NCBI GenBank assembly: GCA_003488465.1
Contig: DNLN01000079.1
Coordinates: 1 to 7,263, forward strand
Length of the DNA stretch: 7,263 nucleotides
Direction: 5' to 3'
DNA from: Sutterella sp.
GTDB taxonomy: Bacteria > Pseudomonadota > Gammaproteobacteria > Burkholderiales > Burkholderiaceae_F
Positions within the stretch are counted from its first letter, which is position 1. Each line of letters begins with the position of its first letter. Under the pieces are notes generated by a model that saw only the letters and a program-made list of their open reading frames with translations, did not search any database and was not told the origin of the DNA. A program made the position numbers and the translations under genes. Positions 1 to 6,225 of the stretch are shown in pieces.

Positions 1-308
1 AGGAAAAATCCGCGGAGAGCCGGTTCAGGCAAGGCGCTGGTTTTAGTTATCTTGTCAGGCAGCTCCCGAGTATGGAAAAGAGCACAGTGGGGAGGGCTGG
101 CATCTGTCCGCAAACGGCTTGTCGGACGCGGCAGGCAACCCGGTCGCTCCAAGGCTTGCCGCGAGCCGTTTCGGCAGAGGGCGCCATTGTAAAGAAATTT
201 GCGATGGATTTGGTCTGCCGCGGTGCTTCGGTCAGTCGCGCGAAACACTCCTGTATCATGCCGCTCGTTGTCTGTTCGGAAGCATCCCGAACGAGGAGTG
301 TGAAAAAA
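1..308. other. Leader/intergenic region upstream of the tandem FKBP gene, no convincing gene
   Basis: About 300 bases hold no gene I can support. Open frames cross it on both strands, but their translations are Arg/Ser/Cys-rich and resemble no known family. One is the FKBP frame itself, open from an ATG at 72, which would add 79 unrelated residues before the true FKBP start. Structure is visible: an 8-bp perfect inverted repeat (AAACGGCT at 112-119 with AGCCGTTT at 164-171) encloses a second 6-bp pair (GCGGCA at 128-133 with TGCCGC at 157-162). A competing 5-bp stem (106-110 with 123-127) would place the outer arm in its loop. A -10-like TATCAT lies at 254-259 without a good -35 box. GC-rich DNA often yields such stems by chance. 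Confidence 0.5.
264..298 (+). promoter_or_regulatory. Hairpin abutting the Shine-Dalgarno of the FKBP gene
   Basis: GTTCGG (274-279) pairs perfectly with CCGAAC (287-292) around a 7-base loop. The ribosome binding site GAGGAG (293-298) follows directly. An overlapping alternative, CTCGTT (264-269) with AACGAG (290-295), would cover the first three bases of that site. The two pairings share bases 290-292 and so compete. This could modulate translation of the FKBP gene, but the stems are short and the effect is inference. Confidence 0.35.
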
Positions 309-971
309 ATGTCAGATCTCAAGATTGAAGAGCTCAAGGTCGGCACGGGCGCCGAGGCGAAGGCGGGCGACGAGGTTCGCGTGCACTACACGGGCTGGCT
401 CACCGACGGCACGAAGTTTGATTCGAGCGTGGACCGCGGACAGCCCTTTTCCTTCACCCTGGGCGTCGGAATGGTGATCAGGGGCTGGGACGAGGGCGTC
501 GCGGGCATGAAGGTGGGCGGCAAGCGCAAGCTCACCATCCCGGCGCACCTTGGCTACGGCGCGCGCGGCGCAGGGCGCGTGATTCCGCCCAATGCGACGC
601 TCGTCTTTGAGGTCGAGCTGCTCGGCATTACCGAAGTTCCCGCCGAGGGCGAGCTTGTGATCGAAGAGGTGCTCGAGGGCAAGGGCGAGGCTGCCGCGAA
701 CGGCCGCACGGTGCGCGTGCACTATCGCGGCTGCCTTGAGGACGGAACCGTGTTCGACTCGAGCTACGAGCGGGGCGATCCGATCGAATTTCCGCTCGGC
801 GCCGGCATGGTGATCGCCGGCTGGGAGCAGGGCCTGCAGGGCCTGAAGGTGGGCGGCAAGCGCAAGCTGAGGATCCCGTACAACCTGGGCTACGGCGCCC
901 AGGGCTATCCCGGCGTGATTCCTCCCTACGCCACGCTGATTTTCGATGTGGAGCTGGTGGGCCTTGACTAG
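309..971 (+). CDS. Tandem two-domain FKBP-type peptidyl-prolyl cis-trans isomerase
   Basis: This 220-residue protein consists of two complete FKBP folds and little else. It should catalyse cis-trans isomerisation of Xaa-Pro bonds and assist folding. No signal peptide or membrane segment is present, so it should act in the cytoplasm. Domain 1 (about 5-107) shows HYTG at 26-29, FDSS at 37-40, VIRGW at 56-60, GYGARG at 82-87 and [10 protein letters not shown] at 91-100. Domain 2 (about 115-219) repeats them as HYRG 138-141, FDSS 149-152, VIAGW 168-172, GYGAQG 194-199 and [10 protein letters not shown] 203-212. The aromatic and aspartate residues lining the FKBP pocket are thus kept in both copies. 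Neither domain has the SlyD-type insert. The start at 309 is chosen because FKBP homology begins there and GAGGAG lies ten bases upstream. A 25-nt identical stretch (508-532 and 844-868) links the two halves. The gene converges on maf and looks monocistronic. Confidence 0.93.
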   Translation: MSDLKIEELKVGTGAEAKAGDEVRVHYTGWLTDGTKFDSSVDRGQPFSFTLGVGMVIRGWDEGVAGMKVGGKRKLTIPAHLGYGARGAGRVIPPNATLVFEVELLGITEVPAEGELVIEEVLEGKGEAAANGRTVRVHYRGCLEDGTVFDSSYERGDPIEFPLGAGMVIAGWEQGLQGLKVGGKRKLRIPYNLGYGAQGYPGVIPPYATLIFDVELVGLD

Positions 972-985
972 GCCGCTCGGTTGAG

Positions 986-1014
986 CCGCGCAGGCCGGCT
1001 TTGGCCTGCCGCGG
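986..1014. terminator. GC-rich hairpin in the convergent FKBP/maf gap, possible terminator
   Basis: Arm 986-996 pairs with 1003-1014 in about eleven base pairs with one bulged C (1010), around the six-base loop GGCTTT. It sits 14 bases after the FKBP stop and 27 bases past the maf stop on the other strand, where a shared terminator would be expected. No T-run follows on either strand, so it is not a textbook intrinsic terminator. A second small stem, CGCTC (1036-1040) with GAGCG (1045-1049), overlaps the maf stop codon. Confidence 0.45.
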
Positions 1015-1041
1015 TGATCGGGGGTGCCTGAATGCCGCTCG

Positions 1042-1656
1042 CTAGAGCGTGATGAGCCCGAAGGGGCGAAGCAGCTGCGCCGTTTCAAACACGGGCAGCC
1101 CCATGATGCCGGAATACGATCCCTCGATCGAGCGGATGAAGAACCCGGCAAGTCCCTGAATCCCATAGCCGCCGGCCTTGTCATAGGGCTCGGAGGTCGC
1201 AATGTAATCCTCGATCTGCTTGCGGGTCATGTGCGAGAACGTGACGTGCGAGATGCTGATCACCGTCTTGAGGTTCTTTTCGTCCGTACCGACTGTCACG
1301 GCCGTGCGCACTTCATGCGTATGGTCCGAAAGCCGGATCATGAAACCGCGGGCCTCGTCCCTGTCGCGTGGCTTGCCGAGAATCTTGCCGTTGATCACCA
1401 CGATCGTGTCGGCTGCAAGAACGGGAGCGGCGGGGAGGTTTTCTGCCCGGATCCGCTCGATCGCCTGCAGCGCCTTCGAGCGCGAGATGCGCACGACGTA
1501 GTCCTCGGGCGGCTCGTCCAAGCCCTGGATTTCATCGCCTTCGTAGGCGGTGAGCTGATCCTTGCCTGCGACAAGCAGCGTAATGTCGGTAATCCCCATC
1601 TGCTCAAGGATCTGCCTGCGGCGGGGGCTTTTGCTCGCGAGATAAAGCGCTGTCAT
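1042..1656 (-). CDS. maf: Maf-family nucleoside triphosphate pyrophosphatase (YhdE-like)
   Basis: A 204-residue Maf/HAM1-like house-cleaning enzyme that hydrolyses non-canonical or surplus nucleoside triphosphates to the monophosphate and pyrophosphate. The N-terminal SKSPRR (8-13) is the phosphate-binding signature. The catalytic aspartate lies in AADT (81-84, D83), and DKAGGYGIQG (159-168) and GSYSGIMGLP (179-188) close the site. The ADT and DKAG..GIQG forms match the dTTP/UTP-preferring YhdE branch, not the 7-methyl-GTP branch (YceF). The segment around 30-50 is longer than in E. coli YhdE. It is last in the nadD-rsfS-rlmH-maf run, starting 19 bases after the rlmH stop. No Shine-Dalgarno is visible before its ATG, which suggests translational coupling. 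In related genomes rng often follows; here transcription meets the convergent FKBP gene. Confidence 0.95.
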   Translation of the reverse strand: MTALYLASKSPRRRQILEQMGITDITLLVAGKDQLTAYEGDEIQGLDEPPEDYVVRISRSKALQAIERIRAENLPAAPVLAADTIVVINGKILGKPRDRDEARGFMIRLSDHTHEVRTAVTVGTDEKNLKTVISISHVTFSHMTRKQIEDYIATSEPYDKAGGYGIQGLAGFFIRSIEGSYSGIMGLPVFETAQLLRPFGLITL

Positions 1657-1675
1657 TTTGAGAAAACTTTTGTGA

Positions 1676-2143
1676 TCAAGCTCGGTGATAGGGGTGGTTG
1701 TTCAGGATCGACCATGCCCGATAGATCTGCTCGCAGAGCAGCACTCGGGCAAACGCATGCGGCAGCGTCATGGAGCTCACCCGCATCATGAGCCGGCAGG
1801 AGTCCTTCAGGGACTTGTCCAGACCATCGGCGCCGCCGATCAGGAACGTGACGCCGACGCCTTCATTCTTCCAGCCGTCGATTTTCCGGGCAAAGTCCAT
1901 CGTGGTGAGGTCTCGGCCGTGCTCGTCGAGCGCAACCACGATGTCGCCGTGCGGAATCGCCTTGCGGATGCGTTCGGCTTCAAGCGACATGAGTTTGGCG
2001 GTGGGCTGGCCGGCGCGGGGCTCGGCCTTCACTTCCTTCACGGCGACGGTGAAGTCCTTGGGAAAGCGGCCGAGATAGTCTTTCACGGCTGCATCGGCCC
2101 ACTCGGGCTGGCGCAGGCCTACGGCCACGACGGTGATGCGCAT
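1676..2143 (-). CDS. rlmH: 23S rRNA pseudouridine-1915 N3-methyltransferase RlmH
   Basis: A 155-residue protein, the same length as E. coli RlmH (YbeA), a SPOUT-class methyltransferase that uses S-adenosylmethionine to methylate pseudouridine 1915 in helix 69 of 23S rRNA on the assembled 70S ribosome. The family pattern is clear: ALDEHG (71-76), the SAM-loop LIGGADG (101-107), SSMTLPHAFARVLLCEQIYRAW (123-144) and the C-terminal NNHPYHRA (148-155) needed for substrate binding. The IGGADG loop replaces the IGGPEG of E. coli, a permitted variation. Its ATG lies 6 bases past the rsfS stop codon, with only a weak TAGG site overlapping that stop, so translation is probably coupled to rsfS. The rsfS-rlmH pairing is very widely conserved. 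Confidence 0.97.
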   Translation of the reverse strand: MRITVVAVGLRQPEWADAAVKDYLGRFPKDFTVAVKEVKAEPRAGQPTAKLMSLEAERIRKAIPHGDIVVALDEHGRDLTTMDFARKIDGWKNEGVGVTFLIGGADGLDKSLKDSCRLMMRVSSMTLPHAFARVLLCEQIYRAWSILNNHPYHRA

Positions 2144-2149
2144 GTCGGC

Positions 2150-2545
2150 CTAGGGAACGATTGTGATGTCGCAGGGAACGATCTGGCCCTTGCGCATGGC
2201 CATGACGGCCTTGATGTTGAGCGTTTCGGGGCCGTAGAGCTCTTCAAGGTTGTAGTACTGGCGGATGGCGGGCTGCATGCAGTGCACGACGACCGAGCCG
2301 CAGTCGACGAGAACCCATTCGCCCGTTTCGGTCCCTTCCATGCCCTGAACCTTTTCGCCGGCTTCGCGCACGGCGTCGGCAACGGCCCGGCCCAGAGCGC
2401 GGGTCTGGCGGTTGCTCGTGCCGGTGGCGACGACAACGCGCTCGAAGGCGCTCGTCTTTTCATGCGTGTCGTAGACGCGGATGTCCTGGGCCTTGACGTC
2501 TTCAAGGGCATTGATGATGACCGAGAGAAACTTAGTGATGTCCAT
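2150..2545 (-). CDS. rsfS: Ribosome silencing factor RsfS
   Basis: A 131-residue member of the RsfS/YbeB/Iojap family. Known members bind ribosomal protein L14 on the 50S subunit and block subunit joining, lowering translation in stationary phase or starvation. Visible family features are KAQDIRVYD (18-26), the TGTSNRQ segment (41-47), GEWVLVDCGSVVVHCMQP (75-92) and the LEELYG end of the core (100-105). A tail of about 26 residues follows (106-131), which E. coli RsfS (105 aa) lacks; extended tails occur in other betaproteobacterial RsfS proteins but I do not recognise this one. The start codon lies within the end of nadD (14-nt overlap, different frame), and no clear Shine-Dalgarno precedes it, pointing to translational coupling with nadD. 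Confidence 0.96.
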   Translation of the reverse strand: MDITKFLSVIINALEDVKAQDIRVYDTHEKTSAFERVVVATGTSNRQTRALGRAVADAVREAGEKVQGMEGTETGEWVLVDCGSVVVHCMQPAIRQYYNLEELYGPETLNIKAVMAMRKGQIVPCDITIVP

Positions 2546-3242
2546 CGATTTTGTGCGTTGTAGTTGAATAAATATTGTGCCGGCTGATCAGTGCGGCAAC
2601 GGACACGGGCAGCCACGATTCCAGTTCGCGCAATGCCTCGTATCTGTTTTTAGAAGAAAAAACGCGGCGAATTCTAGAGGAATTTGCTTCATGCGGGGGA
2701 ATGGAGAATTCCGCAACGGACCCGCAGGGGGTCTGCGTGAGCTGCAGCGCGGGAACACGTCGGGGAGCGGCCCAGGCTTCGACCTCGGCGCTTGCCCTGG
2801 GCGGCGTGCCGCTCCTGTTGGTGAGGGCAATGTGGGTGAAGTCGAGAAAGTCGCGCCAGGACTTCCAGGTGTGAAAGTTCTCCCACTGGTCGGCGCCGAT
2901 GATGAGCACGAGGGGCACGGACGAGCCCAGCGTTGCCCGCAGCGAGCGCAGCGTGTCGATCGTGTACGTCGGACCCTGCCGCATGGCTTCGATGAGGTTG
3001 ATCCCCATGAGCGGTTCACCCTCGATGGCCGCCTGGATCATCTCGATGCGGCGGGTGACAGGCGTGAGCACGTCCTTTTGCCACGGGGCGGGGGCGGGAA
3101 GAAAATCGACGCGGGCGAGGCGAAGCTCCCTGAGCGCCCCCCTGGCGACGGCTAGATGTCCATTGTGAACCGGGTCGAACGAACCTCCGAGAAGCCCGAT
3201 GCCGCGGCGAAGGACAGGCATGTTCCCGAATGGATCTGGCAT
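2532..3242 (-). CDS. nadD: Nicotinate-nucleotide adenylyltransferase NadD
   Basis: A 236-residue enzyme of the nucleotidyltransferase alpha/beta-phosphodiesterase superfamily. It joins nicotinate mononucleotide and ATP to form nicotinate adenine dinucleotide, the penultimate step of NAD synthesis in the cytoplasm. The nucleotide-binding signature GSFDPVHNGH lies at 20-29, LIIGADQWENFHTWKSW at 113-129, the TNRSG loop at 141-145 and the ISSTxIR equivalent, NSSRIR, at 187-192. I chose the ATG at 3240-3242 because GAGGAG lies six bases upstream and the frame before it is low-complexity Ser/Arg/Glu. A start at 3356 would overlap the upstream gene by 95 bases, and the ATG at 3221 is a weaker alternative. 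The 3' end overlaps rsfS by 14 bases, heading the nadD-rsfS-rlmH-maf run. Confidence 0.96.
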   Translation of the reverse strand: MPDPFGNMPVLRRGIGLLGGSFDPVHNGHLAVARGALRELRLARVDFLPAPAPWQKDVLTPVTRRIEMIQAAIEGEPLMGINLIEAMRQGPTYTIDTLRSLRATLGSSVPLVLIIGADQWENFHTWKSWRDFLDFTHIALTNRSGTPPRASAEVEAWAAPRRVPALQLTQTPCGSVAEFSIPPHEANSSRIRRVFSSKNRYEALRELESWLPVSVAALISRHNIYSTTTHKIDGHH

Positions 3243-3248
3243 GGATGG

Positions 3249-3254
3249 CTCCTC
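3249..3254 (-). promoter_or_regulatory. Shine-Dalgarno site fixing the nadD start
   Basis: GAGGAG on the minus strand, separated from the ATG at 3242 by the six bases CCATCC. It lies in the 19-base gap after the stop of the upstream exported-protein gene and decides the choice of start for nadD. Confidence 0.8.
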
Positions 3255-3261
3255 GGGGCGC

Positions 3262-3966
3262 CTACTGCGTGAACTGGGACGAGAAGACCCTGTCGATGCG
3301 GCCCTTTTCTCCCGTTCTGGCGCCGACCCAGACATACTCGGTGAGCTTTTTGCCATCGAAGTCGTAGTTTCTGCGGCTCACCCAGTAGCTCCAGCCGTCA
3401 TCCTTCAGGCTCGCCGGTCCGATGTTGTGCTCGACATTGCCAACGTAGTCGCCGATCGAGATCATCGAGAGCGACACAGGGGAGAAGTAGGAGGGAAGAT
3501 TGCCGCAGAACTGCTGACGGGCGCCGAAGCTGCCCGCTTCCATCTGCGCCTCGGTGACCCTGCCTGCGCTCGAAGAGATGAACCAGAGCCGCACCGGCTC
3601 CTTTTCATGCATGGCTTGCACGCAGATCCACTGACGGGGTCCGCCGCCTTCCTCGTCGTTGTGTACGGGGGCCTTGGCGATCAACGCGACATCCAGAAGC
3701 AGTGAATGCTCGAACACGACCAGGGTGTCGCCGAGCTTGGCCGGCGTTGCCGGAGAAACCTGAAAAGTCGGGTGTGCGCTAAGGGCTCCGGCCGGGTAGG
3801 CGAACGGAGTGGGGGCGGAAAGCATTTCCTCCTTGGCAGGCGTCACCAGTTCCTGCCCGAGGACGGGTGCGGGAGCACTCTGCTCGGGGGCGCTTTGCGA
3901 TGCCGCCTGAACGAGCGGCAGGGCGGACAGCACGGTTGCCAAAAAGCTGAAAAGAGCAAGACGCAT
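3262..3966 (-). CDS. Exported protein of unknown function in the hemF position
   Basis: I do not recognise this 234-residue protein. It begins with a typical Sec signal peptide: MR, a hydrophobic stretch at 3-19, and a V-Q-A cleavage motif ending at A21. No cysteine follows the cleavage site, so it is not a lipoprotein. Residues 22-76 are a Pro/Ala/Ser-rich linker. The likely folded domain spans about 78-234, rich in Trp and aromatic residues (WICVQ 113-117, VRLWFISSS 125-133, WSYWVSRRNYDFDG, YVWVGARTGEKGRIDRVF), and holds only two cysteines, C115 and C154, which could form a periplasmic disulfide. No further hydrophobic segment is seen, so a soluble periplasmic or secreted protein is expected. 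It ends 19 bases before nadD and probably shares its transcript. An intrinsic terminator separates it from purD, so it may have its own promoter. The ribosome binding site (TTGAGA) is weak. Neighbour genes give no clear clue to function. Confidence 0.85.
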   Translation of the reverse strand: MRLALFSFLATVLSALPLVQAASQSAPEQSAPAPVLGQELVTPAKEEMLSAPTPFAYPAGALSAHPTFQVSPATPAKLGDTLVVFEHSLLLDVALIAKAPVHNDEEGGGPRQWICVQAMHEKEPVRLWFISSSAGRVTEAQMEAGSFGARQQFCGNLPSYFSPVSLSMISIGDYVGNVEHNIGPASLKDDGWSYWVSRRNYDFDGKKLTEYVWVGARTGEKGRIDRVFSSQFTQ

Positions 3967-3994
3967 GAGTTTCTCAAAAAAATGCTTTTCGGTA

Positions 3995-4000
3995 ATTGTA
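3995..4000 (-). promoter_or_regulatory. Possible -10 box for the exported protein and the nadD run
   Basis: TACAAT on the minus strand differs from the sigma-70 consensus at one position and lies about 29 bases upstream of the ATG at 3966, just past the purD terminator. No good -35 box is found at the right distance, since that position falls in the terminator's T-run. A promoter here is expected because the terminator would otherwise leave five genes without transcription, but the assignment is tentative. Confidence 0.35.
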
Positions 4001-4016
4001 TAGCGGCAGACAAGCG

Positions 4017-4042
4017 AAAAGGCCGCCCGCAGGCGACCTTTT
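4017..4042 (-). terminator. Intrinsic terminator after purD
   Basis: On the minus strand, GGTCGCC (4038-4032) pairs with GGCGGCC (4027-4021) in seven pairs including one G-T wobble, around a four-base loop TGCG. It is flanked by AAAA before and TTTT after the stem. It begins 33 bases past the purD stop. Because of the flanking A- and T-runs it could act in both directions, though nothing is transcribed towards it from the plus strand. Confidence 0.8.
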
Positions 4043-4074
4043 CTGACAAGAGGATGCGATTCGGGCGAAACGAA

Positions 4075-5382
4075 TCAGGCCTGCTGGTGCTTCTGAGCCT
4101 GCCGCTCGATTGCGCGGTAGCCGATGTCGCTTCTCATCTGCGAGCCGTCGAATTCGACCTGGCAGGCTGCCTCATAGGCGGCCTTCTGGGCCGTTCGGAC
4201 AGTGCCGCCCAGACCGACGACGCAAAGAACGCGTCCGCCGCTCACGACCATGTTGCCTTCGCTGTCGAGCTTTGTGCCTGCGTGGAAGGTCTTGTGCGTG
4301 CTGTCGTCTTCGGGCAGATGCCGGATGACGGCGCCCTTTTCAGGGTTTTCCGGATATCCGCGCGCGGCAACCACGACGCCCAGGGCGACGCGGCTGTCCC
4401 ACTCGATGCTGGCCGTGTCAAGCTTTCCGTCGACCGCAGCCTGAACCACCTTGGCGAAATCTCCGCGGATGCGGCTCATGATGGGCTGGGTTTCCGGGTC
4501 TCCCATGCGGCAGTTGAACTCGAGCGTCTTGACGGTGGGTTCGCCCTTGTCATCCTTGCCGATCATGAGGCCGGCATACAGGAAGCCCGTGTACGGGATG
4601 CCGTCCTTGGCCATGCCCTCGACGGTCGGGGTGATGATCTTGCGCATCACCAGGGCGTGCACTTCGGGCGTCACCACGGGAGCCGGGGAGTAGGCGCCCA
4701 TGCCGCCCGTGTTGGGACCCTGGTCGGCGTCGAGCAGACGCTTGTGATCCTGGCTCGAGGCGAGCGGCAGGATGTTCTTGCCGTCAACCATCACGATGAA
4801 GCTCGCTTCCTCGCCTTCGAGATAGTCCTCGATCACGACGCGGGCGCCGGCCGAGCCGAACTTCTGATCGCCGAGCATGTCGTCGATCGCCTTGTGGGCC
4901 TGCTCAAGCGTCATGGCAACGACAACGCCCTTGCCCGCGGCTAGGCCGTCGGCCTTGATGACGATCGGAGCGCCCTTTTTCTCGACATATGCATGGGCCT
5001 TCTCAATGTCGCTGAAGGTTTCGTAGTCGGCGGTCGGAATGCCGTGGCGCTTCATGAAGGCCTTGGCAAAGTCCTTGGAACTCTCGAGCTGGGCGGCCTC
5101 CTTGGTCGGGCCGAAGATGGCGAGCCCCTGGCTTCTGAACGTGTTGACGATGCCCTTGGCAAGCGGAGCCTCGGGGCCGACGACCGTGAGCTTGATCTGC
5201 TCGTCGTGCGCAAACTTGGCGAGCTCGTCAATGTCGGTGATGGCGACGTTGGTGAGACGCTCGTCGGCGGCCGTTCCGGCGTTGCCGGGAGCAACGTACA
5301 CCTTGTGCACGGATTCGGACTGGGCAAGACGCCAGGCTAAGGCATGTTCGCGGCCACCGCCGCCCACAACCAGGACTTTCAT
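4075..5382 (-). CDS. purD: Phosphoribosylamine--glycine ligase PurD (GAR synthetase)
   Basis: A full-length 435-residue ATP-grasp enzyme (E. coli PurD is 429) that joins 5-phosphoribosylamine and glycine using ATP, the second step of de novo purine synthesis in the cytoplasm. The N-terminal domain has VVGGGGREHALAW (5-17), APGNAGT (31-37) and GPEAPLAKG (69-77). The ATP-grasp domain has the KADGLAAGKG loop (143-152), EGEEASF (189-195), SSQDHKRLLDADQGPNTGGMGAYSP (209-233) and the metal-binding E288 with FNCRMGDPETQ (289-299). The C-terminal domain carries VVAARGYP and VVGLGGTV. The start is supported by AGAGG six bases upstream. It begins 38 bases after the yebC stop on the same strand, so the two are probably co-transcribed, and it ends in a strong terminator. 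I saw no riboswitch or regulator site ahead of it. Confidence 0.98.
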   Translation of the reverse strand: MKVLVVGGGGREHALAWRLAQSESVHKVYVAPGNAGTAADERLTNVAITDIDELAKFAHDEQIKLTVVGPEAPLAKGIVNTFRSQGLAIFGPTKEAAQLESSKDFAKAFMKRHGIPTADYETFSDIEKAHAYVEKKGAPIVIKADGLAAGKGVVVAMTLEQAHKAIDDMLGDQKFGSAGARVVIEDYLEGEEASFIVMVDGKNILPLASSQDHKRLLDADQGPNTGGMGAYSPAPVVTPEVHALVMRKIITPTVEGMAKDGIPYTGFLYAGLMIGKDDKGEPTVKTLEFNCRMGDPETQPIMSRIRGDFAKVVQAAVDGKLDTASIEWDSRVALGVVVAARGYPENPEKGAVIRHLPEDDSTHKTFHAGTKLDSEGNMVVSGGRVLCVVGLGGTVRTAQKAAYEAACQVEFDGSQMRSDIGYRAIERQAQKHQQA

Positions 5383-5420
5383 CAGAAACCTCTGCTAGTT
5401 ACTTAAAGGGCTCCGGGGAG

Positions 5421-6155
5421 CTATTCCTCATCGGCGAACACGGCGCTCGTGTAGACGTTCGAGACATCGTCCAGATCCTCGAGGGCGTCGATCAGCCGGC
5501 GCATCTTCTCGGCGTCTTCGCCGGAGAGTTCGACTTCGTTGAGGGGCTTCATCATGATCTCGGCGTTCGCCGGTTCCAGAGCAGCCGCTTCGAAGGCCTT
5601 CTGCACCGCGTCAAAAGCGGCCGGATCGCAGAACACCTCGATGGAGCCGTCCTCGTTGCTCACGACATCGTCGGCGCCGGCATCAAGAGCCACTTCCATC
5701 ACCTTGTCCTCGTCCGTGCCCGGAGCGAAGAGGAAGTTGCCGCAGTGCTTGAACTGGAACTCGACCGAACCCGTGGTGCCGAGATTGCCGCCATGCTTGG
5801 TGAGGGCGTGGCGCACGTCGGCCACAGTGCGGGTGCGGTTGTCGGTCGTGCAGTCGATGATCATGGCTGCGCCGGCAATGCCGTAGGCCTCGTAGCGGAT
5901 TTCCTCGTAGTTCACGCCTTCGAGTTGGCCGGTGCCCTTCAGGATGGCATTGTTGATGGTGTCCTTGGGTACGTTGCCTTCGCGGGCCTTGGAGATGGCC
6001 AGGCGCAGGCGGGAGTTCATGTTGGGGTCTCCGCCGCCGCCGACGCGGGCGGCAACGATGATTTCACGAACCAGCTTGGTCCACAGATTGGAGCGCTTGG
6101 CATCCTGACGGCCTTTGCGATGCTGAATATTGGCCCACTTGGAATGACCGGACAT
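5421..6155 (-). CDS. yebC: YebC/PmpR family DNA-binding regulatory protein (TACO1 homologue)
   Basis: A full-length 244-residue YebC-family protein. Members were described as transcriptional regulators (PmpR of Pseudomonas quorum sensing), and the family also includes mitochondrial TACO1; recent work links YebC to relief of ribosome stalling on proline runs. The N-terminal helical domain is unmistakable: [25 protein letters not shown] (1-25), [17 protein letters not shown] (28-44) and [19 protein letters not shown]. It continues with [40 protein letters not shown] and an acidic C-terminal domain (ALDAGADDV through AVFADEE). GAAAGG lies six bases before the ATG. It is the first gene of the minus-strand cluster, divergent from the yjgR-type gene, and precedes purD as in other Burkholderiales. 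YebC members can act as regulators or in translation; the sequence does not decide. Confidence 0.97.
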   Translation of the reverse strand: MSGHSKWANIQHRKGRQDAKRSNLWTKLVREIIVAARVGGGGDPNMNSRLRLAISKAREGNVPKDTINNAILKGTGQLEGVNYEEIRYEAYGIAGAAMIIDCTTDNRTRTVADVRHALTKHGGNLGTTGSVEFQFKHCGNFLFAPGTDEDKVMEVALDAGADDVVSNEDGSIEVFCDPAAFDAVQKAFEAAALEPANAEIMMKPLNEVELSGEDAEKMRRLIDALEDLDDVSNVYTSAVFADEE

Positions 6156-6225
6156 GTTTAACCTTTCGGGAAGATGTAATCGTTATGTGCGCAAAAACAC
6201 TGAACTTCTTGCCTGTTGACTGCAG

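Noticed and set aside
72..308. N-terminal extension of the FKBP gene from an ATG at 72
   Set aside because: The 79 extra residues are Arg/Cys/Ser-rich and unlike a signal peptide or known domain. The ATG at 309 has a good Shine-Dalgarno and begins the FKBP fold.
1..308. Known structured RNAs (tRNA, tmRNA, RNase P RNA, SRP RNA) in the leader
   Set aside because: I looked for their conserved core sequences on both strands and saw none.
47..346. Minus-strand 99-codon frame in the FKBP leader
   Set aside because: No ribosome binding site, no family resemblance, and it overlaps the start of the FKBP gene.
312..1202. Long minus-strand open frame (296 codons) across the FKBP gene
   Set aside because: It lies antisense to the FKBP gene and runs into maf in another frame. 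The translation is Ala/His/Arg-rich with no family features, typical of antisense frames in GC-rich genes.
1685..2563. Plus-strand open frame of 292 codons opposite rlmH and rsfS
   Set aside because: Both minus-strand genes are firmly identified. The frame is a codon-bias shadow.
3243..3356. Longer nadD starting at 3356
   Set aside because: It would overlap the upstream gene by 95 bases and add a low-complexity Ser/Arg tail. The ATG at 3242 has GAGGAG at ideal spacing.
3706..4944. Plus-strand open frame of 412 codons opposite purD and the exported protein gene
   Set aside because: PurD is certain on the other strand. The antisense translation is rich in Ala, His, Val and Asp and has no recognisable domain.
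5410..5421. Small palindrome at the yebC stop codon as a terminator
   Set aside because: Only four pairs can form once a loop is allowed, and no proper T-run follows. Read-through into purD is more likely.
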